Positions 7,476 through 15,980 of a stretch of 16,073 nucleotides of DNA are shown in pieces. The translations under genes and the position numbers were made by a program. The notes below the pieces were generated by a model. That model worked only from the letters and a program-made list of their open reading frames with translations. It was not told the origin of the DNA and did not search any database. The first letter of the stretch is position 1, and each line of letters begins with the position of its first letter. The stretch comes from an uncultured Haemophilus sp. (GTDB lineage: Bacteria > Pseudomonadota > Gammaproteobacteria > Enterobacterales > Pasteurellaceae). The stretch is from contig NZ_CALJRX010000062.1 in assembly GCF_937976265.1 (NCBI RefSeq), positions 1 through 16,073 of the forward strand, given 5' to 3'.

Positions 7476-7491
7476 TGAAATTTTTATTTCA
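7476..7491. promoter_or_regulatory. candidate IolR/RpiR operator 2
   Basis: TGAAA (7476-7480), six bases, TTTCA (7487-7491): a second perfect copy of the palindrome found upstream of iolC, with a different spacer. It lies immediately upstream of the predicted iolD promoter. AT-rich DNA makes such palindromes easier to find by chance, but two exact copies in one 308-bp divergent gap argue for function. Confidence 0.5.
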
Positions 7492-7497
7492 AAAATA

Positions 7498-7525
7498 TTT
7501 AAAATTAGAAGAATGCTTATATACT
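7498..7525 (+). promoter_or_regulatory. predicted iolDEG promoter
   Basis: TTTAAA (7498-7503) and TATACT (7520-7525) are 16 bp apart, 4/6 and 5/6 matches to sigma-70 boxes. Transcription would start near 7532, leaving a leader of about 30 nt with AAGGAG before the iolD ATG. The rest of the 308-bp gap is AT-rich with no ORF. Confidence 0.5.
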
Positions 7526-7560
7526 AGCACTAATGCAAGTTACCCTAAAAGGAGATTACA

Positions 7561-9507
7561 ATGAAAACTGTAAGACTAACTGTGGCACAAGCGCTAATAA
7601 AATTCCTTGATAATCAATATATTGAGTTTGACGGTAAAGTCACTAAATTTGTTGAAGGTATCTTTGGTATTTTTGGACATGGCAATGTATTAGGCATTGG
7701 TCAAGCATTAGAACAAGACAGCGGTAATCTCATCGTTCGTCAAGGGCGTAATGAACAAGGTATGGCCCATGTTGCAATTGGTTTTGCAAAGCAAAATCTA
7801 CGTAAAAAAATTTATGCTTGTACCTCTTCTGTTGGGCCTGGTGCGGCCAATATGATTACAGCAGCAGCAACTGCAACAGCCAATCGTATTCCACTTCTTC
7901 TTTTACCGGGTGATGTGTTTGCAACTCGCCAACCAGACCCTGTTTTACAACAAATTGAGCAATTTCACGACTTAAGTATTAGTACAAATGATGCATTTAA
8001 AGCAGTAAGCAAATATTGGGATCGTGTTAGTCGCCCAGAACAATTAATGACTGCCTGTATTAATGCCATGCGAGTATTAACCGACCCAGCAGATACCGGT
8101 GCCGTAACTCTCGCCCTACCGCAAGATGTTCAAGCCGAAGCCTATGATTTCCCTGAATATTTCCTACAAAAACGGGTTCACAGAATTGAAAGAACACTAC
8201 CAACTGAGCCGATGTTGAAATCTGCTATTGAGCTTATTATGAGTTCGAAAAAACCATTAATTGTTTGTGGTGGTGGTGTGCGTTATTCAGAAGCCGCAGA
8301 ACAACTCAAGCATTTTGCAGAAACATTCCATATTCCTTTTGCCGAGACTCAAGCGGGTAAAAGTGCGGTCGTTTCTGAGCACGTTTTGAATGTGGGCGGC
8401 GTAGGCGAAACAGGTTGTTTAGCCGCTAATCTCTTGGCAAAAGAGGCGGACCTCATTATCGGTATTGGTACTCGCTATACAGATTTCACAACCTCCTCTA
8501 AATGGATCTTCCAAAATCCAGAGGTGAAATTCCTAAATATTAACGTCGCTCGTTTTGATGCCTATAAATTAGATGGTGTCCAAGTGGTGGCTGATGCTAA
8601 AGAAACCCTAGAAAAACTGACCGCACTTCTATCGCCAACAGGCTATCGTTATCGAGCACAATGGGGTGATTTAATTAGTGAGGCTAAAGCACAATTTAAA
8701 CAAGAATTACAACGTATCTATCACGCGACCTACACTGAAAAAGATTTCATACCTGAAGTCAACGATGCCTTAGATCGAGAAAAAGTTTATGAGGAATTTA
8801 TTAAGCTTACTCAATCTTGCTTAACACAAAGCCGTGTTCTAGGCATTCTCAATGAGACCTTAGGTGAAAACGATATCATTGTTGGAGCTGCTGGTAGCTT
8901 ACCTGGCGACTTGCAAAGAGCTTGGCAATCTAAAGGCGAAAATACCTACCATTTAGAATATGGCTATTCTTGTATGGGCTATGAAGTCAATGCGGCTTTG
9001 GGAGCAAAATTAGCTCAACCAGAAAAAGAGGTTTATGCCTTATTGGGTGATGGCTCTTATATGATGCTTCATTCTGAACTTGTCACATCCGTACAAGAAA
9101 ATAAAAAAATTAATGTCGTTTTATTCGACAACATGACCAACGGTTGCATTAACAACTTACAAATTGGTAATGGTATGGATAGCTTTGCGACAGAATTCCG
9201 TTTCAGAAATCCACAAACGAATAAATTAGATGGTGGATTCGTACCAGTCGATTTTGCCATGAACGCGGCATCTTACGGATGTAAGACCTACAAAGTCACA
9301 ACAGAAGAAGAATTGTATGCCGCTTTAGCTGATGCTAAAAAACAAAATGTTTCCACCTTAATTGATATTAAAGTACTACCGAAAACCATGATCCATGGCT
9401 ATGGCAGCTGGTGGCATGTCGGCGTAGCAGAGGTTTCTGAAAAAGAGACCATCCGTAAAGCTCATGAAAATAGTGTGAAACACATTAACGAAGCGAGACG
9501 CTATTAG
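7561..9507 (+). CDS. iolD: 3D-(3,5/4)-trihydroxycyclohexane-1,2-dione hydrolase IolD
   Basis: IolD is a thiamine-diphosphate enzyme that opens the ring of the dehydrated inosose to 5-deoxy-glucuronate, the third step of myo-inositol breakdown. The 648-residue length is normal. The N-terminal pyrimidine-binding domain has FGHGNVLGIGQAL and the activating Glu65 in GRNEQGMAHVAIGFAKQ. A central Rossmann-like domain follows. The C-terminal diphosphate-binding domain has GDG at 496-498 leading to Asn524 in LFDNMTNGCINN, the GDG-X(25-26)-N cofactor motif. AAGGAG lies 6 nt before the ATG. It is the first gene of iolDEG, 52 bp ahead of iolE. Two uptake signals sit inside the gene, which suggests long residence in the family. 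Confidence 0.96.
   Translation: MKTVRLTVAQALIKFLDNQYIEFDGKVTKFVEGIFGIFGHGNVLGIGQALEQDSGNLIVRQGRNEQGMAHVAIGFAKQNLRKKIYACTSSVGPGAANMITAAATATANRIPLLLLPGDVFATRQPDPVLQQIEQFHDLSISTNDAFKAVSKYWDRVSRPEQLMTACINAMRVLTDPADTGAVTLALPQDVQAEAYDFPEYFLQKRVHRIERTLPTEPMLKSAIELIMSSKKPLIVCGGGVRYSEAAEQLKHFAETFHIPFAETQAGKSAVVSEHVLNVGGVGETGCLAANLLAKEADLIIGIGTRYTDFTTSSKWIFQNPEVKFLNINVARFDAYKLDGVQVVADAKETLEKLTALLSPTGYRYRAQWGDLISEAKAQFKQELQRIYHATYTEKDFIPEVNDALDREKVYEEFIKLTQSCLTQSRVLGILNETLGENDIIVGAAGSLPGDLQRAWQSKGENTYHLEYGYSCMGYEVNAALGAKLAQPEKEVYALLGDGSYMMLHSELVTSVQENKKINVVLFDNMTNGCINNLQIGNGMDSFATEFRFRNPQTNKLDGGFVPVDFAMNAASYGCKTYKVTTEEELYAALADAKKQNVSTLIDIKVLPKTMIHGYGSWWHVGVAEVSEKETIRKAHENSVKHINEARRY
8361..8369 (+). repeat. 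DNA uptake signal (AAGTGCGGT)
   Basis: Exact core inside iolD. Confidence 0.9.
8620..8628 (-). repeat. DNA uptake signal (AAGTGCGGT)
   Basis: Exact core, inverted, inside iolD. Confidence 0.9.
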
Positions 9508-9559
9508 TCAAGAATTTGATTTATCTCCAATTTAACTACTCTTTCGAGAAGGAAAAACT

Positions 9560-10456
9560 ATGAAAGCTGAAAACGTGAAATTAGGTATCGCGCCAATTGG
9601 TTGGACTAACGATGATATGCCTGATCTTGGCAAAGAAAATACCTTTGAACAATGTGTTAGTGAAATGGCGCTGGCCGGTTTTACTGGATGCGAGGTCGGA
9701 AATAAATATCCGCGCGATGTGGAAGTGCTGAAACATAAACTGAGCGTTCGTGGAATTCAAATTTGTAATGCTTGGTTTAGTACCTTTTTTGTAGATGGCA
9801 AAAAAGAAGAAACGATCAAAGAATTCATTAAACATCGAGATTTCCTTCATGCTATGGGAGCTAAGGTTATTGGCTGTTCTGAACAAAGCCGTAGTATCCA
9901 AGGCACAACAAAAGCTGTTTTTAAAGAAAAAACTGTTTTTACTGAAGAAGAATGGCAGCTCCTTGCTGAGGGCTATAATGAACTAGCCAAATTAGCCGCT
10001 GAAAAAGGAATGAAAGTATGCTTGCATCATCACATGGGTACAGGTATTCAAACTCCGGCTGAAATTGATAAATATATGGAAGTCGTTAACGATGATGTGT
10101 ATTTGTTATTTGATTCTGGTCATATCTATTATTCTGAAGGCTCACAAAAAGCGATGCTAGACGTATTAGAAAAATACATAGACCGAATTTGCCACGTGCA
10201 TTTAAAAGATGTGCGTGATGAAGTCGTTGCTGAAGTGAAAGCAAATGATCTTAGCTTTTTAGAAGGTGTTCGCAAAGGCACATTTACCGTACCAGGTGAT
10301 GGTGTAATCGATTTCAGACCAATTTTTGATATTCTTGAAAAACACAATTATAAAGGCTGGATGGTGGTTGAGGCAGAACAAGACCCAGCTATAGCCAACC
10401 CATTTGAATACGCCGTCAAAGGCCGTAAATACATTAAAGAAACAGCGGGGATCTAA
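9560..10456 (+). CDS. iolE: inosose (2-keto-myo-inositol) dehydratase IolE
   Basis: IolE removes water from 2-keto-myo-inositol, giving the diketone used by IolD. The 298-residue product is an AP-endonuclease-2/xylose-isomerase-like TIM barrel. The N-terminus KLGIAPIGWTNDDMP is typical of IolE. Candidate metal and active-site residues are CLHHHMGTGIQT (His156-158), FDSGHIYY (Asp185, His188), HVHLKDVR (His214) and Glu271 in VVEAEQDPA. GAAGGA precedes the ATG at 9560. The stop is only 2 nt from the iolG start, consistent with coupled translation. Confidence 0.95.
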   Translation: MKAENVKLGIAPIGWTNDDMPDLGKENTFEQCVSEMALAGFTGCEVGNKYPRDVEVLKHKLSVRGIQICNAWFSTFFVDGKKEETIKEFIKHRDFLHAMGAKVIGCSEQSRSIQGTTKAVFKEKTVFTEEEWQLLAEGYNELAKLAAEKGMKVCLHHHMGTGIQTPAEIDKYMEVVNDDVYLLFDSGHIYYSEGSQKAMLDVLEKYIDRICHVHLKDVRDEVVAEVKANDLSFLEGVRKGTFTVPGDGVIDFRPIFDILEKHNYKGWMVVEAEQDPAIANPFEYAVKGRKYIKETAGI

Positions 10457-10458
10457 TT

Positions 10459-11469
10459 ATGATTAAAGTAGGTATTATCGGCGCCGGTCGTATTGGTCGC
10501 GTACATTCTGAAAGTATTACAAAATATGTGAAGGGCGCTGAAATTAAAGCAATTTCTGACGTCAGAGTAACGGATGAGCTCAAACAATGGGCAAAAGGCA
10601 TGGGCATTGCTCATGTTTATGAGGATTACAAACAAATTCTACAAGATCCGGAAATTGATGCCGTATTAGTCTGTTCATCTACCAATACCCATGCGCCTAT
10701 TTCTATTGAAGCTGCTCGAGCAGGCAAACACATTTTCTGCGAAAAACCAGTTGATGCAGATGTCAATCGCATTAAAGAAGTGTTAGCTGAAGTAGAAAAA
10801 GCTGGCGTGAAATTCCAAGTTGGCTTTAATCGCCGCTTTGACCATAACTTCAAAGCAATTAAAACTCGTGTAGAAAATGGTGATATTGGTGAACCGCACT
10901 TAATTAGAGTAACCTCGCGTGACCCAGATGCACCACCAATTGAATATGTAAAAGTATCTGGTGGAATGTTCTTCGACATGACCATTCACGACTTCGACAT
11001 GATTCGCTATTTATCTGGTAGTGAGGTTATAGAAGTGTACGCAGCTGGTGGTGTGCTGGTCAATCCAGAAATCGGTAAAGCTGGCGATATCGACACCGCT
11101 GTTATCACCTTAAAACTTGCTAACGGTGCTATTGGTGTGATCGATAATAGCCGAAAAGCTGTTTACGGTTACGATCAACGAGCAGAAGTGTTCGGCTCAA
11201 AAGGTGCAGTGCAAACTCGCAATGATACCGATTCTACTGCGGTTTATTCCTGTGAAGCAGGTGTAATTGCCGAGAAACCTAAATACTTCTTCTTAGAACG
11301 TTATATGCAATCTTTTGCTGACGAAATGGCTTGTTTTGTTGATTCCGTAGTAAACGACAAACCGACTTTAGTGAATGGTAATGATGGGTTACAACCGGTG
11401 ATTATCGCACTTGCGGCTAAACGTTCATTAGATGAAGGACGCCCAGTCAAATTAGCAGAAATTGCTTAG
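10459..11469 (+). CDS. iolG: inositol 2-dehydrogenase IolG (Gfo/Idh/MocA family)
   Basis: IolG oxidises myo-inositol with NAD+ to 2-keto-myo-inositol, the entry step. The 336-residue product begins with the Rossmann motif GIIGAGRIGRVH (GAGRIG 8-13). Lys96-Pro97 in CEKPVD, and Asp173 and His177 in FFDMTIHDFDM, correspond to the catalytic Lys-Asp-His set of this family. The second half is the Gfo/Idh alpha/beta dimerisation domain. It is the last gene of iolDEG; a strong terminator begins about 20 nt after the stop. Residues 54-61 (YEDYKQIL) recur in the ORF fragment at the right edge of the window. A related substrate such as scyllo-inositol cannot be excluded, but the context favours myo-inositol. 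Confidence 0.94.
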   Translation: MIKVGIIGAGRIGRVHSESITKYVKGAEIKAISDVRVTDELKQWAKGMGIAHVYEDYKQILQDPEIDAVLVCSSTNTHAPISIEAARAGKHIFCEKPVDADVNRIKEVLAEVEKAGVKFQVGFNRRFDHNFKAIKTRVENGDIGEPHLIRVTSRDPDAPPIEYVKVSGGMFFDMTIHDFDMIRYLSGSEVIEVYAAGGVLVNPEIGKAGDIDTAVITLKLANGAIGVIDNSRKAVYGYDQRAEVFGSKGAVQTRNDTDSTAVYSCEAGVIAEKPKYFFLERYMQSFADEMACFVDSVVNDKPTLVNGNDGLQPVIIALAAKRSLDEGRPVKLAEIA

Positions 11470-11490
11470 AACTAAACATATAAATATGGA

Positions 11491-11520
11491 AAAAGACCTA
11501 AAGAAATTTAGGTCTTTTTT
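11491..11520 (+). terminator. iolDEG operon terminator
   Basis: AAAAGACCTAAA (11491-11502) pairs perfectly over 12 bp with TTTAGGTCTTTT (11507-11518) around a GAAA tetraloop, followed by further Ts. It sits about 20 nt beyond the iolG stop. Confidence 0.95.
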
Positions 11521-11710
11521 ATATCCTAAAACAACAAAAAATGGAGGAAAACATTCCCTCATTTACCATAGAGATTTAATTTCCAATAAGTCCAGCTAGC
11601 ATTTTAGATAATTACTACATCATTTCAAAAACACCATCTTTTTTGACCGCACTTTTCTTAATAAAAACGCATACATGCATTCTCTTTATGCTTTAAACCT
11701 TAATGCAAAT
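11521..11710. other. gene-free convergent spacer
   Basis: This is the gap between the terminators of iolDEG and of the transporter operon. It is AT-rich and holds one uptake signal (11646-11654). I see no convincing ORF, RNA gene or promoter in it. Confidence 0.7.
11646..11654 (-). repeat. DNA uptake signal (AAGTGCGGT)
   Basis: Exact core, inverted, in the convergent spacer between iolG and the permease gene. Confidence 0.9.
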
Positions 11711-11737
11711 AAAAAGGCTACAATGGGTAGCCTTTTC
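11711..11737 (-). terminator. transporter operon terminator
   Basis: AAAAGGCTAC (11712-11721) pairs perfectly with GTAGCCTTTT (11727-11736) around AATGG. On the minus strand it is followed by a T-rich run, so it ends the ABC transporter transcript. It lies about 25 nt past the permease stop and may also work in the other direction. Confidence 0.9.
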
Positions 11738-11761
11738 TGAAATCATGGATATTTGTCTATA

Positions 11762-12715
11762 TTATCCTTTTTTACGACGTTTTAAGGTATCAAGTAATAC
11801 TGCGATTACAATAATTGCCCCTTTAACAATTTGTTGCCAGTATGGATCCACACCTAACATATTTAAGCCTTTATTGGTGGTACCGATAATTAAAGCCCCA
11901 ATCACACACATTGGAATAGTACCAAAACCACCACTTAAAGAAACTCCACCAATAACTGCTGCGGCGATAGCATCAAGTTCCCACGCCAAACCATAAGATG
12001 GGTTACCTGCATAGGTTCGGGATGCAAGTAAAGCACCTGCTAATCCAGATAATGCACCACCTAGAATATAAACCCAAATTAATGTTCTATTTGTGTTAAT
12101 ACCACAGATTTTAGCTGCATTCAGGTTTCCACCTACTGCATAAACATGACGACCAAAGGTTGAACGGCTAAGTAAAATATGAGAAGCAATTACAATTAAG
12201 ATATACAGCAAGACCAGCCCTGGAAGTCCAAAAATATTCACATCCGCGATCCAAGTAAATGCTTCTGAAGACGCATCAATTGGGCGACCATCAGAATAAA
12301 GCTGTGCGGCACCACGTGCAATAATCATCATACCTAAAGTTGAGATAAACGGCGGAATGCCACCAAGCGCTGTAAATCCACCATTAAATAATCCCAATAA
12401 AGCACCAATTAAAATTGATGCAGCAAAAGCCAATAGCGCAGATGATACGCTATCGCCACCAGTTACAATTGAAGCAGAAACGACTGCTGTAAGCGCCACC
12501 ACAGAACCAGATGATAGATCGATACCCCCTGTGATAATGATGAAGGTTACACCAATTGCAATAATACCAAACATGGATACTTGTTCGATAATACTCCATA
12601 CTGTTCTAGCTGAAAAAAAGCCGTCTATTGAAACAGACAATGCTAAAAAGAGAAGAATTAAAATTAAAACCATTCCATACGCGTTAATCATTTTCTTCAG
12701 TGTCACGTTTTCCAT
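11762..12715 (-). CDS. sugar (probably myo-inositol) ABC transporter permease
   Basis: This is an RbsC/XylH-type inner membrane permease of the carbohydrate-uptake-2 group (BPD_transp_2 fold), which would form the homodimeric channel. The 317-residue product is hydrophobic almost throughout, with a first segment at about residues 11-32. It carries the family signature region TGGIDLSSGSVVAL and later GGVSLSGGFGTIPM, and ends in a short basic tail (LKRRKKG). GAGAGG precedes the ATG at 12715. It is the last gene of the minus-strand operon, 55 nt after the ATPase gene. Ligand assignment as inositol rests on the neighbouring iol genes; ribose-like sugars are the main alternative. Confidence 0.92.
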   Translation of the reverse strand: MENVTLKKMINAYGMVLILILLFLALSVSIDGFFSARTVWSIIEQVSMFGIIAIGVTFIIITGGIDLSSGSVVALTAVVSASIVTGGDSVSSALLAFAASILIGALLGLFNGGFTALGGIPPFISTLGMMIIARGAAQLYSDGRPIDASSEAFTWIADVNIFGLPGLVLLYILIVIASHILLSRSTFGRHVYAVGGNLNAAKICGINTNRTLIWVYILGGALSGLAGALLASRTYAGNPSYGLAWELDAIAAAVIGGVSLSGGFGTIPMCVIGALIIGTTNKGLNMLGVDPYWQQIVKGAIIVIAVLLDTLKRRKKG

Positions 12716-12770
12716 AATAAACCTCTCACTTTTTTAATCTTAATAAATAAACCATTCTAATTAATAGACA

Positions 12771-14282
12771 CTAACCCGAAGCTAATTCAAGTACTCGTTC
12801 TTGAGTCAATTCTGTATGCGGAATGATGCCAACTTGATGCCCTTCATGCATAACCATAACACGATCGCTCATTGATAAAAGTTCCAACATGTCTGATGTA
12901 ATCATAATGATCGTTTTACCTTGTTTTGATAACTCAACCATCAATTTATAGAGCTCAGCCTTAGCTCCGACGTCAATCCCTTTTGTTGGTTCATCTAAAA
13001 TCAAAATTTCAGGTTCTAGTAATAACCAACGAGCAAGCAATACTTTTTGTTGGTTACCGCCAGACAGATTATTCGTAATCACCTCTACATTTGGCGCTTT
13101 TATTTTAAGTTTCGTTTTCTGTTCATTTGCTGTTTTTTGTGCTCTTGCAACAGATACAAGGAAATTCTCTAAATAAGGCGACATTTTCGGCATAATCATA
13201 TTGTCTGTAATGCTCAGATTTAGGAACAAGCCCGTCAATTTTCTATCTTCCGTTACGAAACCAATTTTATGTTTCATGGCATCCAGTGGATTATTAATAA
13301 CGACTCTTTCGCCTTTAATATAAATTTCACCACTATCTGCTGGTTTGTAGCCAAATAACCCTTCCACTATTTCTGAACGGCCTGCGCCAACTAATCCTGC
13401 AATACCAAAGATCTCACCTTTACGTACAGCAAAATTAATATCTTGATATTTTCCTTCTCGAGAAAAATGTTTAATTTCTAAAACAATCTCATCAGATAAC
13501 TCAAAACGCTCACGTTGGAACATTTCTGACATATCACGGCCAACCATCATGGAAATGAGTTGTTCTTTGGTCACTTCTTTTGTTGGCTTCGTATCCACAT
13601 ATTGACCATCGCGAATTACCGTGATCTCATCAGATACTCTAAAGACTTCATCTAATTTGTGAGAGATAAAGATAATCGCAATACCTCTTGCTTTAACCGT
13701 TTCAATAATGCGATAAAGTTGGTCTACTTCATTTTCAGTTAATGCCGTTGTTGGCTCATCCATAATGATCACTTTCGCATCATTAGAAACGGCAGTCGCA
13801 ATCGCAACCAACTGCGCTTTTGCCACCGATACATCCGACATTTTTTCTGTCACGTCCATCGGCACACCAAGTTCTTTTAGAATCGCAGAGGCTTGCTCAT
13901 TCATTGCTTTTTGATTAAGGAAAAATTTACCTTTCGTTATTTCCCGACCTAAATAAAAATTATCCGCAATCGTCAAGTTAGCAGCAGGAGAAATTTCCTG
14001 AGGTACCATAGTTAGACCACGACGAATTGCATCAATAGGACGTCCCGGTTTAAAAGGTTTATCATCTAGAATAAGTTCTCCACCTTCATCAGGAATATAA
14101 ATTCCATATAGAATTTTCATCAATGTGGATTTACCTGCTCCATTTTCCCCCATCAGAGCGTGAACACTTCCACGCTTGACCCGGAGATTGATCTGATCTA
14201 ATGCCTTAACCCCAGGAAATGTTTTCGATACATTTCTCATTTCTAAAATATAGGGAGAATTTGAGCTATTACTATTAGTCAT
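12771..14282 (-). CDS. sugar (probably myo-inositol) ABC transporter ATP-binding protein
   Basis: This 503-residue protein has two tandem nucleotide-binding domains, as in RbsA, MglA and XylG. Domain 1 has Walker A MGENGAGKST (44-53), Gln95, Walker B VIIMDEP (171-177) and His208, but a degenerate signature (VSVAKAQ at 151-157). Domain 2 has a degenerate P-loop GLVGAGRSE (296-304, Arg in place of the catalytic-site Lys), an intact LSGGNQQ signature (406-412) and Walker B ILILDEP (426-432). This split, with one productive site per protein, is normal for the family. AAGGAG lies about 6 nt before the ATG. The gene is 60 nt downstream of the intact binding protein gene, with an uptake signal in that gap. 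It would energise inositol import with the permease. Confidence 0.94.
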   Translation of the reverse strand: MTNSNSSNSPYILEMRNVSKTFPGVKALDQINLRVKRGSVHALMGENGAGKSTLMKILYGIYIPDEGGELILDDKPFKPGRPIDAIRRGLTMVPQEISPAANLTIADNFYLGREITKGKFFLNQKAMNEQASAILKELGVPMDVTEKMSDVSVAKAQLVAIATAVSNDAKVIIMDEPTTALTENEVDQLYRIIETVKARGIAIIFISHKLDEVFRVSDEITVIRDGQYVDTKPTKEVTKEQLISMMVGRDMSEMFQRERFELSDEIVLEIKHFSREGKYQDINFAVRKGEIFGIAGLVGAGRSEIVEGLFGYKPADSGEIYIKGERVVINNPLDAMKHKIGFVTEDRKLTGLFLNLSITDNMIMPKMSPYLENFLVSVARAQKTANEQKTKLKIKAPNVEVITNNLSGGNQQKVLLARWLLLEPEILILDEPTKGIDVGAKAELYKLMVELSKQGKTIIMITSDMLELLSMSDRVMVMHEGHQVGIIPHTELTQERVLELASG

Positions 14283-14329
14283 GTTTAACTCCTTGACTCG
14301 ATAAAAATAAATACGGAAATAACGTTATA

Positions 14330-14338
14330 AAGTGCGGT
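14330..14338 (+). repeat. DNA uptake signal (AAGTGCGGT)
   Basis: Exact core in the gap between the binding-protein and ATPase genes; it is not part of a hairpin. Confidence 0.9.
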
Positions 14339-14342
14339 CAAT

Positions 14343-15275
14343 TTACTCCTTATATTTGTTGATATATTGTTCCTTCATTTCTGGGGTAACCAATTCAAAA
14401 GGAATCCAGTTATATTTGGGAATCTCTTCGCCAAGCGCAGCCTTGTAGGCCATTTCTGCACTCAATCGTCCTTGTCCTGATGCAGATTGATAAACGGTAG
14501 CATCCAAGCCATTACCTAAATAAGCTAAAGCATCTGGTGTTGCATCAATTCCTACAATGAGCATGTCTTCATCTTTAAAGCCAAGTTTCTTCGCAGCCAA
14601 TAAAGCCCCTATCGCCATTTCATCATTATTACTCAGAATTACATTTGCATCTCGGTGAGCTGAAAGCAGATTTTCTGCGACTTCCATCCCCTTAGCTCTA
14701 TCCCATTTTGCCTCTTGTTCTGCGACCACTTTAATTTCAGGATGCTGAGCAAAGATCTTTTTATTACCCTCTGTTCGTTTAATTTGAGCTTCTAACCCCA
14801 ACGGTCCAAGTAAAATAATGGCTTTAGCTGGTTTACCATTCAATGAATTAACAATAAATTCGCCCTGCATTTCACCGCTTTTGATTTCTTCAGAACCAAC
14901 ATAGCTCGCTACGTATTGCATGTCTTCTTCATTCGGTTTCACTGTCACCACAATTAAAGGAATCTTCGCTTTTCTTGCTTTTAATCCAATGGCTTTTACG
15001 ATCTTTTGATCTGTTGGCATAATGATCAAAGCATCGACCTTCGAATCAATAAAATTTTCCACATCATTTAACATCTTGGCGGGATCGCCATTCGCATCGG
15101 CATATTTAAATTTAAGATTAGATTGGGAGGCGACAAACTTATCCATGGAATCCTGCAAATAAGTGGGATATTTATCTGCAAGGCTATACATTGAAACGCC
15201 AACTACTATCGACTTGGCTAAAATAACTGGGGCAAAAAAGAGACTAATAACTAAAATGCATACCTTTTTTAACAT
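14343..15275 (-). CDS. periplasmic sugar-binding protein, probably for myo-inositol
   Basis: The 310-residue product starts with a signal peptide (MLKKVCILVISLFFAPVILA, likely cut after Ala20) and continues as a type I periplasmic binding protein of the ribose/inositol group. The N-terminal lobe includes KSIVVGVSMYSLADKYPTYL and DALIIMPTD. The second lobe contains SNNDEMAIGAL and GIDATPDAL, family motifs. It delivers ligand to the permease encoded downstream. The ATG at 15275 follows GGAGG by 8 nt; a second ATG 7 nt upstream is out of frame. The next gene upstream encodes a paralog about two-thirds identical (by eye) over its last 200 residues. Sugar specificity is inferred from the iol context only. 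Confidence 0.93.
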   Translation of the reverse strand: MLKKVCILVISLFFAPVILAKSIVVGVSMYSLADKYPTYLQDSMDKFVASQSNLKFKYADANGDPAKMLNDVENFIDSKVDALIIMPTDQKIVKAIGLKARKAKIPLIVVTVKPNEEDMQYVASYVGSEEIKSGEMQGEFIVNSLNGKPAKAIILLGPLGLEAQIKRTEGNKKIFAQHPEIKVVAEQEAKWDRAKGMEVAENLLSAHRDANVILSNNDEMAIGALLAAKKLGFKDEDMLIVGIDATPDALAYLGNGLDATVYQSASGQGRLSAEMAYKAALGEEIPKYNWIPFELVTPEMKEQYINKYKE

Positions 15276-15310
15276 TGTTCATCCCTCCATTAATAAATCT
15301 CTTTAGCTTT

Positions 15311-15337
15311 AACCGGAAGGGTTATCACCCTTCCGTT
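15311..15337 (-). other. intercistronic hairpin between the two binding-protein genes
   Basis: CGGAAGGGT (15314-15322) pairs perfectly with ACCCTTCCG (15327-15335) around TATC, extended by two A-T pairs past a bulged C. There is no T run on the minus strand, so it looks like an RNA-stabilising or processing hairpin rather than a full terminator. Confidence 0.6.
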
Positions 15338-15353
15338 ATTTAGATGAGAAAAT

Positions 15354-15965
15354 CTATTTTTTATATCTCGCTTGATATTCCTCTTTTTTATCTGGTGTAA
15401 CGAGTTCAAAAGGCACCCATTTCACAGCTGGAACTTTTTCACCTTTTGCAGCAAGATAGGCCATTTCAGCCCCCGCAGAACCTTGTCCTGCAGCTGATTG
15501 GAACACTGTTGCATCTAATCCTTTACCTAAATAATCTAATGCATCAGGTGTTGCATCAAGGCCAACAATAATTAAATCTTCATCTTTAAGACCTAATTTT
15601 CTGCCTGCTAATACCGCACCAATCGCCATTTCATCATTATTACTAACAACAACATTTAAGTTTTTGTTTGCCGCAAGTAAGTTTTCTGCAATTTCTAGGC
15701 CTTTAGCTCTATCCCATTTACCTTCTTGTTCAGTAAAAATTTTAATATTTTTATGCTGACCAAAAATTTCCTTATTGCCTTGCGTACGCTTAATTTGAGC
15801 ATCTTGTCCTAAAGGCCCCATCAAGATTGCCGCTTCGGCAGGATTACCTTTTAAGGTATCAACAATGAAGTTAGCTTGAATACGTCCACCTTCGATTTCA
15901 TCCGATCCTACATAACTAGTAACGTACTGCATATCTTCATCTAATGGTTTATTTCTATCTGTCAC
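15354..15965 (-). pseudogene. 5'-truncated paralog of the periplasmic sugar-binding protein
   Basis: The 203 residues from a GTG at 15965 align almost without gaps to residues 110-310 of the intact binding protein next door (one 2-residue insertion; about two-thirds identity by eye), including SNNDEMAIGA and GLDATPDAL. The signal peptide and the entire first stretch of the N-terminal lobe, about 109 residues, are missing. An in-frame TGA and TAA lie just upstream of the GTG. The upstream bases, read in any frame, do not supply the lost part, so this is a deletion rather than a frameshift. AAGGAG (15973-15978) sits 7 nt before the GTG, so a protein could be made, but without export or a complete ligand cleft it should not work as a binding protein. 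The remaining frame is intact, suggesting a recent event. Confidence 0.8.
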
Positions 15966-15980
15966 TATTCTTCTCCTTCA

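Noticed and set aside
12357..12737. 126-codon plus-strand ORF opposite the permease gene
   Set aside because: It is a shadow of the hydrophobic permease coding strand; no ribosome binding site and no family features.
12771..14282. Loss of Walker A lysine in the second ATPase domain as a sign of inactivation
   Set aside because: A degenerate second P-loop and degenerate first signature are normal for RbsA/MglA-type two-domain ATPases.
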